DNA of 64,000 nucleotides from Isoetes taiwanensis (lineage: Eukaryota > Streptophyta > Lycopodiopsida > Isoetales > Isoetaceae), in NCBI GenBank assembly GCA_021234155.1, contig JAJEKV010000030.1:9990526-10054525 (forward strand), in the 5' to 3' direction. This document shows, piece after piece, positions 48,542 to 60,016 of this stretch. Both the position numbers and the translations under genes were made by a program. Every line of letters begins with the position of its first letter. Position 1 is the first letter of the stretch. Under the pieces are notes generated by a model, which saw only the letters and a program-made list of their open reading frames with translations, was not told the origin of the DNA and searched no databases.

Positions 48542-48818
48542 GTTCTTGAGACAATTTGGGCCTGATTTATCAAGCAAGAGATTGCTAAGAATTGGGCTAT
48601 TACCAAAGGACTTTACAAATTGAAGTAAAGAAATGCAAGAAGTGCTTACCGGATTGACAATTGATGCTGAGTGCGATGCTAGGAGGGAAGAATTTTGGAG
48701 CTTCGATTCTTGGAGCCCGCCCACCTTGAACAGAGACCGGAATTAAGGTCGAAAATTCCGGCCTCCAAAAATTGGCTCCATAAATTTTTCGGGACATTAT
48801 CCTTAACGGATGTGGAAA

Positions 48819-48842
48819 CGCCCCTAACAGCAATTAGGGGCG
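48819..48842. repeat. Harbinger-2 3' subterminal hairpin
   Basis: CGCCCCTAA and TTAGGGGCG with a 6-base loop, the counterpart of 42,490-42,513 and 46,700-46,723. Confidence 0.8.
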
Positions 48843-48855
48843 AATTATCTCTAAA

Positions 48856-48884
48856 TGCGAGAGTCCACTAAGTGGACTCTCGCA
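48856..48884. repeat. Perfect 14-bp-arm palindrome
   Basis: TGCGAGAGTCCACT, one base, then AGTGGACTCTCGCA. It lies 14 bases past the hairpin. The Harbinger-1 copies have only 'aaggtgagagttgag' here, so it is specific to Harbinger-2. Confidence 0.85.
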
Positions 48885-48936
48885 TCTCTCTAATAATTTC
48901 TTCTCTCTTCTCTCAAATGATCTCTCCCATGATCTC

Positions 48937-48939
<3 letters not shown>

Positions 48940-49009
<70 letters not shown>
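48940..49009 (+). repeat. (TC)n microsatellite between Harbinger-2 and LINE-1
   Basis: About 35 perfect units. Confidence 0.97.
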
Positions 49010-50443
<1,434 letters not shown>

Positions 50444-50617
50444 TTTTGGAAAGCCATAGCTCTCACAAAGTGTCGGATTACCTTGGGGTTGGGCTCGTTG
50501 GAAAGCTTATTTCGAGCTCTTTCCAACGGTGTATAACATTAATACTTTTGATTCAGTTTGACAGTCTGTAATTGGCATTTTCCGGGACTGTGTACAGGAC
50601 AGCGGGTAGTAGGACAA

Positions 50618-51524
50618 ATGGCAAAAAAGAAACGGACTGTAGATGGGACTGGCAGAAACAAAAAAGAGGGAACCGAGGATGCTGGGTCCTCATCAGACTC
50701 AGGTGCCAGAACAGGGGGAGCCGGAAGCATCAAGAAAACAGGGAACCTGGTTTTTTCCTCCACAGAATCGGAAGCTCCAGAGAAAACTGAGAGTGCAGTG
50801 ACCAAGCAAGATCTGTTAGATGCCGTTGGCCAGATGAGGGCGGCCATGGAATTCTCAACCCTGTCTATGAAGACATCAATGGAGGCCTCTGTCCAAAACA
50901 TGGTAAGTGATTTGAAATCTTTCTTGTTAGCTCATGTGCAAGCAGAAGTGGAGAAATGTCAGCACAATATGATAATGGAATTAGAGCAGTTCAAGAAGGG
51001 GATTAAAGCAGAATTTGAAGCTTTCAAGCAAGAGGTTTTGAGTGAAGATAGTGATTGCGAAGATGATGTAGAAGAGCAGGAAGAAAAGGACATCTCTGGA
51101 ATCCAAAAGCAATTATCAGCTTTTATAGAAGAGCAAGAAAGGAGAGAAAAAGCATTGAACATCCGTTTGATTGGCATACCCGAATGCACTGGAGAAAAGA
51201 CCAAAGACATTGTTCAAAGCGTTTTGTGAAAATGAACTGGCAGTGATAGATTCAGGCATTACAGATGCATTTCGGATTGGCAAGCAAACTGATAGGGATC
51301 GTCACATTATTGTCAAATTCAGATCAAAGGAAGACAAGATTAATATACTGAAAAAGAAGACCATGCTCAAGGGAAAGAAGATCTGGATCAATGATGATCT
51401 TACTAAGAACCAGTTTCAAGAGTACAAGGAACAAGTGCAGATCCTCAAGGAAGCAAGGCAAGCGGGGAAAAAGCGGAACTGGCGACGGGGGAAGGTCATG
51501 GTGGAAAATCCAGAAAATGCATAG
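50618..51524 (+). pseudogene. LINE-2 ORF1, L1-ORF1p-like RNA-binding protein (one frameshift)
   Basis: From ATG 50,618 ('MAKKKRTVDGTGRNKKEG'): a basic, low-complexity N-terminus, a long heptad-patterned coiled coil (about residues 70-175, rich in Glu/Lys/Leu), then an RRM-like and C-terminal domain as in L1 ORF1p: 'KALNIRLIGIPE', 'DAFRIGKQ', 'RHIIVKFRSKEDKINILKK', 'KGKKIWINDDLTKNQF'. The L1 protein forms trimers that coat element RNA. One base change of frame near 51,220 separates the coiled coil from the second half. The stop is UAG (51,522-51,524), in frame with ORF2. Confidence 0.82.
51522..51524 (+). promoter_or_regulatory. Candidate readthrough stop between ORF1 and ORF2 (LINE-2)
   Basis: ORF1 ends GCA TAG and the same frame continues GTA TTT GAG ACC ... 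TGT TGG AAC into the endonuclease. An in-frame ATG exists just before TGT TGG in this copy but not in LINE-3. Confidence 0.5.
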
Positions 51525-54500
51525 GTATTTGAGACCACTAGGATAATGTGTTGGAACATAAATTCTATTAGTCAATATAAAATAGATGTAGTAGATGACC
51601 TATTTTCAAATGTAGATGTTTTGTTCTTCTTAGAAACTTGTGAAAATGAAGAAAAAGGTTTACCAGACATACATGGGTTTACACTGTTGCACTCCGTTTG
51701 GCACAATAAAGGCTGGCGCCTAAAAGGACATGGCGGGATTGCATGCTATGTAAGGTCAGGCATGAAACACCTGGTGAAAATAATGAATGAAAGAGGATCA
51801 TTGCAGCATATCTGGGTGGAGTTACAAGGCCAGAAAGGTAAGATCTTTGTGGCGGGATGTTACTTTCCGCCGAGAGAATCACCAGTTTATGACTCAGACC
51901 ACCTGGATCGGGATGACCCCTTTTTTAGCTTAGAACAGGATGTGCTTTCATTCTTTGCCCGATGGTGATGTTCTCTTATTAGGAGATTTCAGCGGGCGCA
52001 TTGCTACCAAAAACAAGCAAACTATCGCTAGCATGGAAGGGGATCCCGTATGGGTTGAGATGCTTGATGATAAGGAAGTATCCCAGGAAGGATGGAGTAC
52101 AACCACGGCAGATAGAATAAGATGGCCTACACCCCAAGGCAACCATGTGCTTAATATGTGCAGCGGGCTTGATTTATTGGTTTATAATGGCACCTGAGAG
52201 GTTTCCGTGTACAGGTAAGTGCACATGCAGAAATGCAAGTGTTGTTGATCTCGTTCTTGCTACATCCCAGTTTGCAGAACAGGTGTTACATATGTCTATA
52301 GGGGAAGAGATGGAAAAGATCTCGGATCATACACCGATACTTGATTGTGTTAAGCACCAAGAATTACACATGCCACCGTGCACGTTGTGTCTCTAAGCCT
52401 GCATACATTATGAAATATCATAAAGTGGAAAGCTATATGAAGAAGTGTGAGGCAAGAGCCTCCACAACAAATTGGCCCAAGCGACACGATAAATTAAGTG
52501 ACAAGATTGCAGAGTTAGTTCTAGATGTTGCCAGCGATTGTTTTGTCTCACGCTTGAGAAAGATGAAGGGATTGCCGTGGTAATAGTTGGTTTGATCGTC
52601 TTGTAGAGCAAAAAGAGAGGCATTTAAGGTGCAAGGGGAAGATAGACAGAGATTAAAGAAAGAATATTTTGCACTCACGAAATCAAAAAAGAAAAAGTAT
52701 GTATATCAGAGACAGCAGGAGCTGATCCGTGACACTATAGCGGATCCCAAAAAATTCTGGAATGAGCTTAAGCCTAAGATGAAGCAGGAGACCCACCTGG
52801 AAACCATGGCTTTATTAAGCCAAGTGCGTAAGCTGTATCACATGCCGGAGGCCAATGTCGGTAATATTGACTTACAGGATGTAGGCTGGTGCTTTGATTT
52901 GGAAGACTTAGAAGAAGGGTTAAGTCATCTTGCCAACGGGAAAGCGGCTGATTCAATTGGGCTGGTAGCTGAAAATGTTCAAATAAGGTGTAACTCAATA
53001 CATGCCGCATTGTTGTCATTATTTAACAATGTTTTTTTTTTTAAAGGGTTTCCTCAAGACTTGGCGGTGAACAAAGTTATCCCCTTGCATAAAGCTGGAG
53101 ATGAGAATGATCCTGGAAATTACCGAATGATTCTGGTTAGTAGTTTATATGCCAAATTATTTGCTGCTATGTTGAATTGTAAATTGAGCACATGGGCTGA
53201 AAAACATAATGTTAGAGCCACTGGACAGGCAGGCTTTAGACCAAAAAAGATCTGATTGATCATTTGGTTACTGCGAGCTATGGTTGACTCGGTTAAGGGT
53301 AAGAAAAACCCCTTTATGCTCTTTTTGTTGATTATGCTAAGGCATTTGACACGGTATCTCGTAGTAATTTGTGGGAGAGGATGGAGGCCCTAGGGGTACC
53401 AATTGAGCTTAGACATGCAGTGAAGATACTTTATGATAAAGTTTTGGTACAGCTATCACCCCCCTACATTGAGCAATGCACAGATGTGGTAGAAAGTAAT
53501 ATTGGAGTGAAGCAAGGGTGCCCATTGTAAGCCCACACTATTTGGCCTATTCATAGACCAATTGTGGGGCTTGGATGTCCGAATATGGCGGGGAGGGGAC
53601 CCCATTGTTTAGATGCATGGTTCTGTTGCTCTTATATGTTGATGATGTTGTTCTTCTTTCCCGTTCAGTGGAAGGCATGCAGAAGCATTTAGATCTTACC
53701 TGGCACATTTCGTGAACGAGAAAAGTATGAGGGTAAATATGTCAAAGACTAAGATGATGGTATTTGGGACAAATAAAGTAGATCATCTTAAATTCCTCTA
53801 TCATGGAGAACCTGTGGAAATTGTCACCTCATATAAGTATCTAGGGATACATGTGGACAAGGGGCATAGCTGGAACTCTGCTGTTGAGCATAGAGTAAAT
53901 GGAGGCCTGAAAGCACTATATAGCATGCAGCGTAAAAGTGGAAAAGCAGAAATATGGGACTTTAGCACAAGCGCATTACATTATATCGAGTCTTTGGTCC
54001 AAAACAGTTTTGCTCTATGGGTGTGAAGTATGGGGGCCGGGATTATCTGTAGAATCCTGGAAAAAGGTTGAGAAAGTGCAGAAGAAGTTCTTGAGAACAG
54101 AATTGGGTACTAAAGCTCAAACTCCATATGATATGCTGCTTGTAGAGTGTGGCATGATGCCACTAGAGGCTGAAGCCCTATGCAGAACGCTTACATATCT
54201 CTCTAAGTTGCTATTTGATATGCCAGAAGATAGCTTACCAAGGCTAGCATTAGAAGAAACAAGAGACAAGGGATGGTTTCGAGATATTAGGGAATGGATG
54301 AGGAAGTGGGGGATGGACATTCATGGTATGCGTGAGAATAAGGGCAATCTAAGAGAGTGGGTGCATGAGCACCTCATTAGAAGAAGCTGGAGAGTCCCGG
54401 AGACAAAAAAACATTTCTATAGACAGTATATAAATCCCACTCTCCAAGAGGCCAAATACCTCAAGGAAGGTGTGTCTTTTGGCCCGGATGGATGATAAGC

Positions 54501-54886
54501 GAGGGATCTTTAAAAAAGTATGGCTTAGCTCCCATAGGCTTGGGGTTGAAGTAGGACGTTGGAGTAATATTCCCCATGAATTGAGATTTTGCAAAGTATG
54601 CAATATGGGAGAAGTAGAAGATGAATTACATGTCATCGTAAGGTGCCCGTCATACTCAGGGATTCGAGATAAGTACAGTATCCATTCAAACTCCTTGCTG
54701 GAATTCTTTGATATGCCTGGACATCACATTGGGAAATACTTGAAGGAAATATTGATACAGAGAGAACAGTTAATGAGTATTAAAGATTGTAATGTTATAC
54801 ATGATGAGAGATGGGAAGAGTCTAATGCATTCTTGTCAGAAGATGCATTAGAGGATATCTTTTATAACGTTGAATATGTACATTGA
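51525..54886 (+). pseudogene. LINE-2 ORF2: endonuclease - RT - zinc finger, several frameshifts
   Basis: In frame after the ORF1 UAG. AP-type endonuclease: 'CWNINSI', 'FFLETCENE', 'GHGGIACYVRS', 'GCYFPPRES', 'LLLGDFSGRIA', 'ASVVDLVLA', 'KISDHTP'. The usual GDFNGR reads GDFSGR here (Asn to Ser). RT: 'NKVIPLHKAGDENDPGNYRM', 'GQAGFRPKK', then broken frames with 'FVDYAKAFDTV'-type sequence, and the catalytic box reads YVDD (about 53,634), not YADD. C-terminus: 'YKYLGIHVDKGHSWNSAVE', 'LYGCEVWGPGLS' and a zinc-finger-like 'CKVCNMGEVEDELHVIVRCP' (54,590-54,650). Frame changes lie near 51,960, 52,190, 52,390, 52,600, 53,250-53,700, 54,000 and 54,480. Confidence 0.85.
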
Positions 54887-54939
54887 TCGTCTCATAGACC
54901 TGGTGGTCTACAGACGTAATAAATACAACATTTCATTTC

Positions 54940-55088
<149 letters not shown>

Positions 55089-55546
55089 ATTGATGACTAG
55101 GACAAAGGACAAAGGCTAAGAAAAGCAGGGAACTATGGCATGTGGTCCTGGGGGCAGCCCATCGCAGCCAAAGGATGCAGACATCAGAACAAGGCAAGGG
55201 GATGTAGACAAGAAAGATAAAAAAATACGAGGCAACAGGGGAAGGGTCGGCAACAAGCGCTCACCGGGAAAGCTCGATAAAAATAAAGGGTCCAAAGATC
55301 CGGATATGGCGAGACCTGCAACCACAGAGATTGAAAAGGAAAAAAAGTGCTTAGTCGCTGTCCAAAAGGTAGAAACAGTGGGAAATGGATCTGCTCCTGT
55401 AGAAACAGGGGCCGTAAATGGCTCTGCAGGCTCGGCCTTTAATGAAATGGGCAGCCTCAGCCCGGTTAGTTCTGCTCTGTATAAGACACCTGCCCAAACA
55501 GATTGCCAAATACGTTAGAGGGGTACACAGCCACGCCTCAAAAGGG

Positions 55547-55796
55547 CATCGGATCTGTCTCCCCATTCTCGGCAGGCGGGCACTGAATCTGTGGGGCCTC
55601 CGCCCATGGCTTGAACTGCACCAAAGCCAGGGGATCTACAACAACTAATGGGACCAGAATTTACCTCCCTCATCGGATCTGTCTCCCCATTCTCGGCTGG
55701 GGCAGCACCTGAATACAGGGCCTCTGCTCCATGGCTTGGAACTGCACCAAAGCCAGGGGATCTACAACAACTAATGGGACCAGAGTTTACCTCCCT
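55547..55796 (+). repeat. 124-bp tandem duplication in LINE-3 ORF1
   Basis: Two units starting 'catcggatctgtctcccc' at 55,547 and 55,671 and ending in 'gtttacctccct' type sequence. Not seen in the other copies. Confidence 0.85.
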
Positions 55797-56454
55797 GGTC
55801 CGCACCATTATCAAAGAATCTGTTCATGAAGCAATTCAAACTGCAATTTCTGAGATGAGAAGCCTTGTTGCAATGGAAGTGAAGAAGGAAGTAGAAATTG
55901 TCACAGCCTCTCTTAAAGCAGAATATGAAGAGTTTAAAACAGGGGTTCTCATTTCTCTGGAGCAAAATAGACAAGAATAAGCAAGCGATGGAGATACAAC
56001 TAAACCTGTAAATGTTAATGAGGAATCAATTTCTGAAATTAAACAGCAGCTTGCAAGTTTCATTGAGTTGCAAGACCAGAGAAATAGAGCACTAAATCTT
56101 AGAATTGTTGGACTGCCAGAAGAGGAAAAAGAAAATACAAAACAGGTGGTTTGTCAATTCATAAATGAGCATATGCAGATTGAAGACACTGGCATTCTCG
56201 ATGCTTTTCGAGTAGGCAAAAAGGGAGAATGGACACGCCATGTGGCCATAAAATTTCACACTCGAGAATACCGCTCTACTGTTTTAAAGAAAAGAACCGC
56301 TCTGAGAGGGAAGAATGTGTGGATTAATGAGGACTTAACAAGGGATCAACTCCAAGAACACAAGGTACAAGTGCAAATCATGAAGGAGGCTAGGCAAGCG
56401 GGCAAGAAAATATTTTGGAAGAACAGGGAAGTAATAGTTCAAGCAGGGTCAGAA

Positions 56455-56457
56455 TAG
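56455..56457 (+). promoter_or_regulatory. Candidate readthrough stop between ORF1 and ORF2 (LINE-3)
   Basis: ORF1 ends TCA GAA TAG and the frame continues GGC CTC GAG ACC ATC AGG GTA GGG GCT TGG AAC. There is no ATG between the stop and the endonuclease Asn, so ORF2 would lack a catalytic residue if begun at its first ATG. Confidence 0.55.
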
Positions 56458-58086
56458 GGCCTCGAGACCATCAGGGTAGGGGCTTGGAACATCAATACTT
56501 TGAAAATCAGTGATATAGAGACAATGGATGATGTTCTGTCAATGTTAGATATGGTCTTTTTCCTAGAAATAGGAGAACATGAGGGGCGTGGCTTACCAAT
56601 AATCAAGGGGTTTTCTTTAGTCAGTTCAGTATGGAATCATAAAGGTTGGAGGCTCAAAGGATATGGCGGCATCGGGTGCTACATCCGGGCAGAATTTGCT
56701 CACCTGATCAAACCAGTAAACCACAAAATAACAAAAAATTACATCTGGATTGAGCTTCCTGGCAGGGATAAAAGAATTTTTATAGCGGGATGCTATTTTC
56801 CACCAAGGGAGTCACCAACCTACAACCTTGGAGATGTGGACCGGGATGATCCATTCTATTATCTGGAACAAGAAGCGATTGCGCTAATGCCATTAGGTGA
56901 CATTATGCTGATAGGTGATTTCAACGGACGCATCGCTAATAGGCAGACAGCCATTAGCAGTGACCATGGTGATGCAATGTGGCTAGAAATGTTGGATGAT
57001 GTAGAAGTGATGGAATCAGGCTGGGCTAGATCCTCACAGGATACGGCTCGATGGGCTAACCCGCAAGGGCTCCATTTATTAAATATGTGTAGTGGGCTGG
57101 ACCTGTTAATATATAATGGTACGAATAAATTTCCTGGCACGGGGCAGCGTACATGTCGAGATGCTAGCGTGGTAGACCTTGTTATTGCCAGTGCAGACTT
57201 TACCAAGGAGGTAAAGAACTTTTATGTGGGAGACTGCCGCACGAAATCAGACCATGTTCCTCTAGTCATAGAGATCCTTGTGAATGGAAATCCACATCGT
57301 ACTGAGCATATACATAGCCACCACATACGCATGCATGCAAATAAAAAAGAGAAGTTTCAACAGATATGTGAAGAACATGTTAGCAAAATACAGTGGCCCA
57401 TCTATGCAAATGAGATCAGCGATCTGCTTTCATCAGTGCTACTAAGTTGCACTACGCAATGCTTCCAGTCTAAAAGGAGACAACTTGGTCTACCTTGCAA
57501 CTCATGGTTTGATGCCGAATGCAAACAAAAGCGACAACAATATAAACAAGCTGAAGGCGGTAATAAACAAATCTTGAAAAAAGAGTATATGAAATTGATC
57601 AAATGCAAGAAAAGGGAGCATTTGCTGAAGACACGAGAAGCCATGGTAAGAGAACTAATTACTGAGCCAAAAAGATTCTGGAACAGGTTGAGATCCAAAG
57701 GTAAACAAGAGTTGAAGTTGGATTTAGACTTATTGATGCAACAAATACAGAGATTGCCTCATATAGCTCTTATGAGCAGCCAAGAAAAGGGGTGGTATGC
57801 AGATATCGTGCTTTGGCTCGGAAAGTGGGGCATGGATATTGCTGACCTGGAAGCGAACAAGGAAAACATCAAAGGTTGGGTGAGACAACACGCCATGGCT
57901 AAAATGTGGAATGTCCCAGAAGTAAAAAAAAGAGCACTACAGAACCATCATGAACCCCGGGCTACGAGGAGCCTCATACCTGAATGCTGGTTTGTCAGTG
58001 AAGCTCAGACATATGATCAGCAGGATGAGGCTGAGTTCACATCATTTAGGGGTAGAGGTTGGACGATGGGCAAATATCCCTCATGA
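56458..58086 (+). CDS. LINE-3 ORF2 with in-frame loss of RT: endonuclease plus C-terminal region
   Basis: Open for about 540 codons right after the ORF1 UAG, with no ATG before the endonuclease ('VGAWNINTLKISD'). A complete AP-endonuclease set: Asn in WNIN, Glu in 'FFLEIGEHE', 'GYGGIGCYIRA', 'GCYFPPRES', 'LIGDFNGRIAN', 'ASVVDLVIAS', 'KSDHVPLVI'. After 'FWNRLRSKGKQELKLDL' and 'LMQQIQRLPHIALM' it jumps to 'KGWYADIVLWLGKWGMD', which in LINE-2 lies some 500 codons downstream, so RT and thumb have been removed while the frame is kept. A frame change near 57,945 leads to the zinc finger in the next frame. The reading after that in this frame is shadow. Confidence 0.8.
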   Translation, partial: GLETIRVGAWNINTLKISDIETMDDVLSMLDMVFFLEIGEHEGRGLPIIKGFSLVSSVWNHKGWRLKGYGGIGCYIRAEFAHLIKPVNHKITKNYIWIELPGRDKRIFIAGCYFPPRESPTYNLGDVDRDDPFYYLEQEAIALMPLGDIMLIGDFNGRIANRQTAISSDHGDAMWLEMLDDVEVMESGWARSSQDTARWANPQGLHLLNMCSGLDLLIYNGTNKFPGTGQRTCRDASVVDLVIASADFTKEVKNFYVGDCRTKSDHVPLVIEILVNGNPHRTEHIHSHHIRMHANKKEKFQQICEEHVSKIQWPIYANEISDLLSSVLLSCTTQCFQSKRRQLGLPCNSWFDAECKQKRQQYKQAEGGNKQILKKEYMKLIKCKKREHLLKTREAMVRELITEPKRFWNRLRSKGKQELKLDLDLLMQQIQRLPHIALMSSQEKGWYADIVLWLGKWGMDIADLEANKENIKGWVRQHAMAKMWNVPEVKKRALQNHHEPRATRSLIPECWFVSEAQTYDQQDEAEFTSFRGRGWTMGKYPS

Positions 58087-58402
58087 ATTGAGATGCTGCA
58101 AGGTTTGTGGATCAGGTGAAGTTGAGGATGAGGAGCACGTTATCCTGTTATGTCCAGCATACCAATCTATTCGAGCAAAGTTTGGGATCCATGTAACAAA
58201 TCGGGTAAATTTCTTTGAACTCCCCCCAGTCACAATTGGACGCTTTCTTGTGGAGGTTATGCAGGCCAGAGACACCGATATCGAGAATTTTAAATCATTG
58301 ATGGGAACTAATGAGTTTGAATATGAGGAGGAGAGCACTAATATGTTCTTTCCTGAAGACATATTAGATGAGCTAATATACAATGTAGAATGTATACAAT
58401 GA
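57950..58402 (+). pseudogene. LINE-3 ORF2 C-terminal zinc finger (frameshifted from ORF2)
   Basis: Carries 'LSSHHLGVEVGRWANIPHEL', then 'CCKVCGSGEVEDEEHVILLC', a C-x2-C-x~9-H-x4-C zf-RVT-like finger also seen in LINE-2, LINE-4. It ends 'IYNVECIQ' at 58,402, just before the 3' UTR. The upstream ATG is incidental. Confidence 0.8.
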
Positions 58403-58469
58403 ACGTCTTCTAGACCTGATGGTCTCACAGACGTAATAATAAAGATTTCATTTCATTTCATTCATTTCA

Positions 58470-58565
58470 TCTCTCTCTCTCTCTCTCTCTCTCTCCCTCC
58501 CTCCCCCCCCCTCCCCCTCTCCTCTCCCTCTCCCTCTCCCTCCCTCTCCCTCCCTCCCTCCCCCC
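58470..58565 (+). repeat. (TC)n then (CCCT)n microsatellite between LINE-3 and LINE-4
   Basis: About 13 TC units followed by impure CCCT/CCT/C-rich sequence. Confidence 0.95.
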
Positions 58566-59982
58566 ACCCTACCCTATTTGGTATCTATATTGATCAGGTT
58601 AGAGGCTGGATGCGGGGAGCATAGAGGGGTAGGTACGCTACTAGCGGGATACACAATATTGATGTCTGCTATATGCGGATGACATTGTAATATTTGCCAG
58701 AAATGCAAAAGACATGCAAAAATATTTAGATGCGCTAGCAAGCTTTTGTGAGGCATGTGTCATGAAGGTGAATCTCTCCAAGACCAAGATCATGATTTTT
58801 GGCACAAGGTCTCGAGACGGGTTTCACTTCTACTATAATGGGAAGGAGGTGGAAGTTACGAACTCCTATAAATATTTAGGGCTGGTTATTGACCACAATT
58901 ACAGTTGGAACAAAGCGGTTGAGCAACGTACGGATGGGGGCATTAAAGCTCTCTATGCAATGCAATGCCAGTGTAGCAAGACAGGTATCATTAATTGGGA
59001 ATTGATAAAAAGGTTGTATATAGCACTTGTTAAATCAGTGGTTCTGTATGGATGTGAAGCTTGGGGGCCAGGATTATCGGATGACATGTGGAAGAGAGTA
59101 GAAAAGATCCAAAAAAAATTCTTGCTGGCTGAGCTAGGGGTCAAAGTACAAACACCATACCATATGCTACTAGCAGAATCAGGATTGGTAGCATTGGAGG
59201 TAGAAGCACTTACCCAAATGCTTAAATACTTGTTGCGCGTGCAGGCGATGGATGAAGATAGATTACCTTTTGTTAGCAATGAAGCAAAGCATAGACAAGG
59301 GATGGCATATGAGCATCAGACGATGGTTAAGAAAATGGAACATGGACCTGGATCATTTGCCTGATGAGAAAGATAAGATGATGGCATGGGTAGGAGCACA
59401 TATACGCCATAAAATCTGGAGCAACCTAGGCACGAAAATGGCATTCTACAAGTGTCACATTAATAGCAATCTATCAGAAGCACCACATCTGTCTGGACGT
59501 ACTTCCTGCTATAAAAGACATTTAATATGTCGATTGCGGATGAGCTCACACCACTTAGGGGTTGAAGTTGGGAGATGGGGGAATGTTCCCAAGTACCACA
59601 GAGTATGCAAAGTATGTGGTGAGGATGAGGTGGAAGACGAGGAACATGTAATGCTACAGTGTCCGGCGTATCAGTTGGATAGAGAGCGATTTGGGATCTC
59701 CTCGCTATCCACACTGAGTGCCTTTTTTGCACTTCCAGCCACTACTATAGGAAATTACCTCATTGAAGTTATGAAGACAAGAGAGGTGACTATTAAAAAC
59801 TACAAGGATTTACTCGGCATGTATGAAGAACATGAGAGAGACCAGGAGTTTGAGTTGGATGATGCTCCCTTGGAGTGACATCGACTCGTGAACGGAGGGT
59901 TGTTAGTAGGAAAATGTCATTGTCATATACATCTGATGGTCTGATGACAAAATAATAAAACATTCATTCAACATTCAAACAT
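58566..59982 (+). mobile_element. LINE copy 4, 5'-truncated
   Basis: Begins in the RT domain at 'PTLFGIYIDQV', directly after CCCT repeat, and runs to a family 3' end ('CATCTGATGGTCTGATGAC', 'AATAATAAAACATTC' and ATTC repeats). 5' truncation is the usual result of incomplete LINE reverse transcription. Confidence 0.87.
58570..59878 (+). pseudogene. LINE-4 ORF2 C-terminal half
   Basis: Broken RT end with the catalytic region split ('CYMRMTL' where YADDIV is expected near 58,670), then an open frame 58,714-59,364: 'MKVNLSKTKIMIFG', 'YKYLGLVIDHNYSWNKAVEQ', 'VVLYGCEAWGPGLS', 'KRVEKIQKKFLLAELG'. After a frame change near 59,270: 'KGWHMSIRRWLRKWNMDLD', 'SSHHLGVEVGRWGNVPKYH' and zinc finger 'CKVCGEDEVEDEEHVMLQC'. 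The last frame ends at 59,878. Confidence 0.83.
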
Positions 59983-60014
59983 TCCCTCCCTCCCTCCCTC
60001 CCTCCCTCCCTCCA
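59983..60014 (+). repeat. (CCCT)n microsatellite between LINE-4 and LINE-5
   Basis: About eight CCCT units joining the LINE-4 3' tail to the LINE-5 leader. Confidence 0.95.
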
Positions 60015-60016
60015 GA

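Larger units (their letters stand above)
47077..48939 (+). mobile_element. PIF/Harbinger transposon 2, internally deleted
   Basis: Left end TCGGCCACATGCT (47,077-47,089) has one mismatch to the Harbinger-1 end. It keeps the transposase start, has lost most of the rest of that gene, and carries a nearly complete Myb-like ORF on the - strand plus the 3' hairpin. The right terminal repeat is not found. The element fades into 'tctctc' sequence and a TC tract. A near-palindrome 'gtctctcgtcgtatacggcgagagac' style sequence lies at about 47,102-47,127. Confidence 0.75.
55135..56457 (+). pseudogene. LINE-3 ORF1, L1-ORF1p-like, interrupted by stops
   Basis: Starts 'MACGPGGSPSQPKDADIRTR'. The frame is the same at 55,135, 55,648 and 56,068, broken by a TAG at 55,516-55,518 and a TAA at 55,978-55,980, with compensating shifts in the duplicated part. 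The coiled coil ('KEVEIVTASLKAEYEEFKTG') is followed by RRM-like and C-terminal domain: 'NRALNLRIVGLPEEEKE', 'DAFRVGKKG', 'RHVAIKFHTREYR', 'GKNVWINEDLTRDQLQ'. It ends in UAG at 56,455-56,457. It is divergent from LINE-2 ORF1 at the N-terminus, so this is a different subfamily. Confidence 0.8.
55089..58469 (+). mobile_element. LINE copy 3, RT domain deleted
   Basis: Has a 5' leader, ORF1 with a 124-bp internal duplication, UAG, ORF2 with endonuclease and zinc finger but no RT, and the family 3' end ('GACCTGATGGTCT', 'CAGACGTAATAATAAAG', repeated ATTTC). Bounded by TC tracts. Confidence 0.88.
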
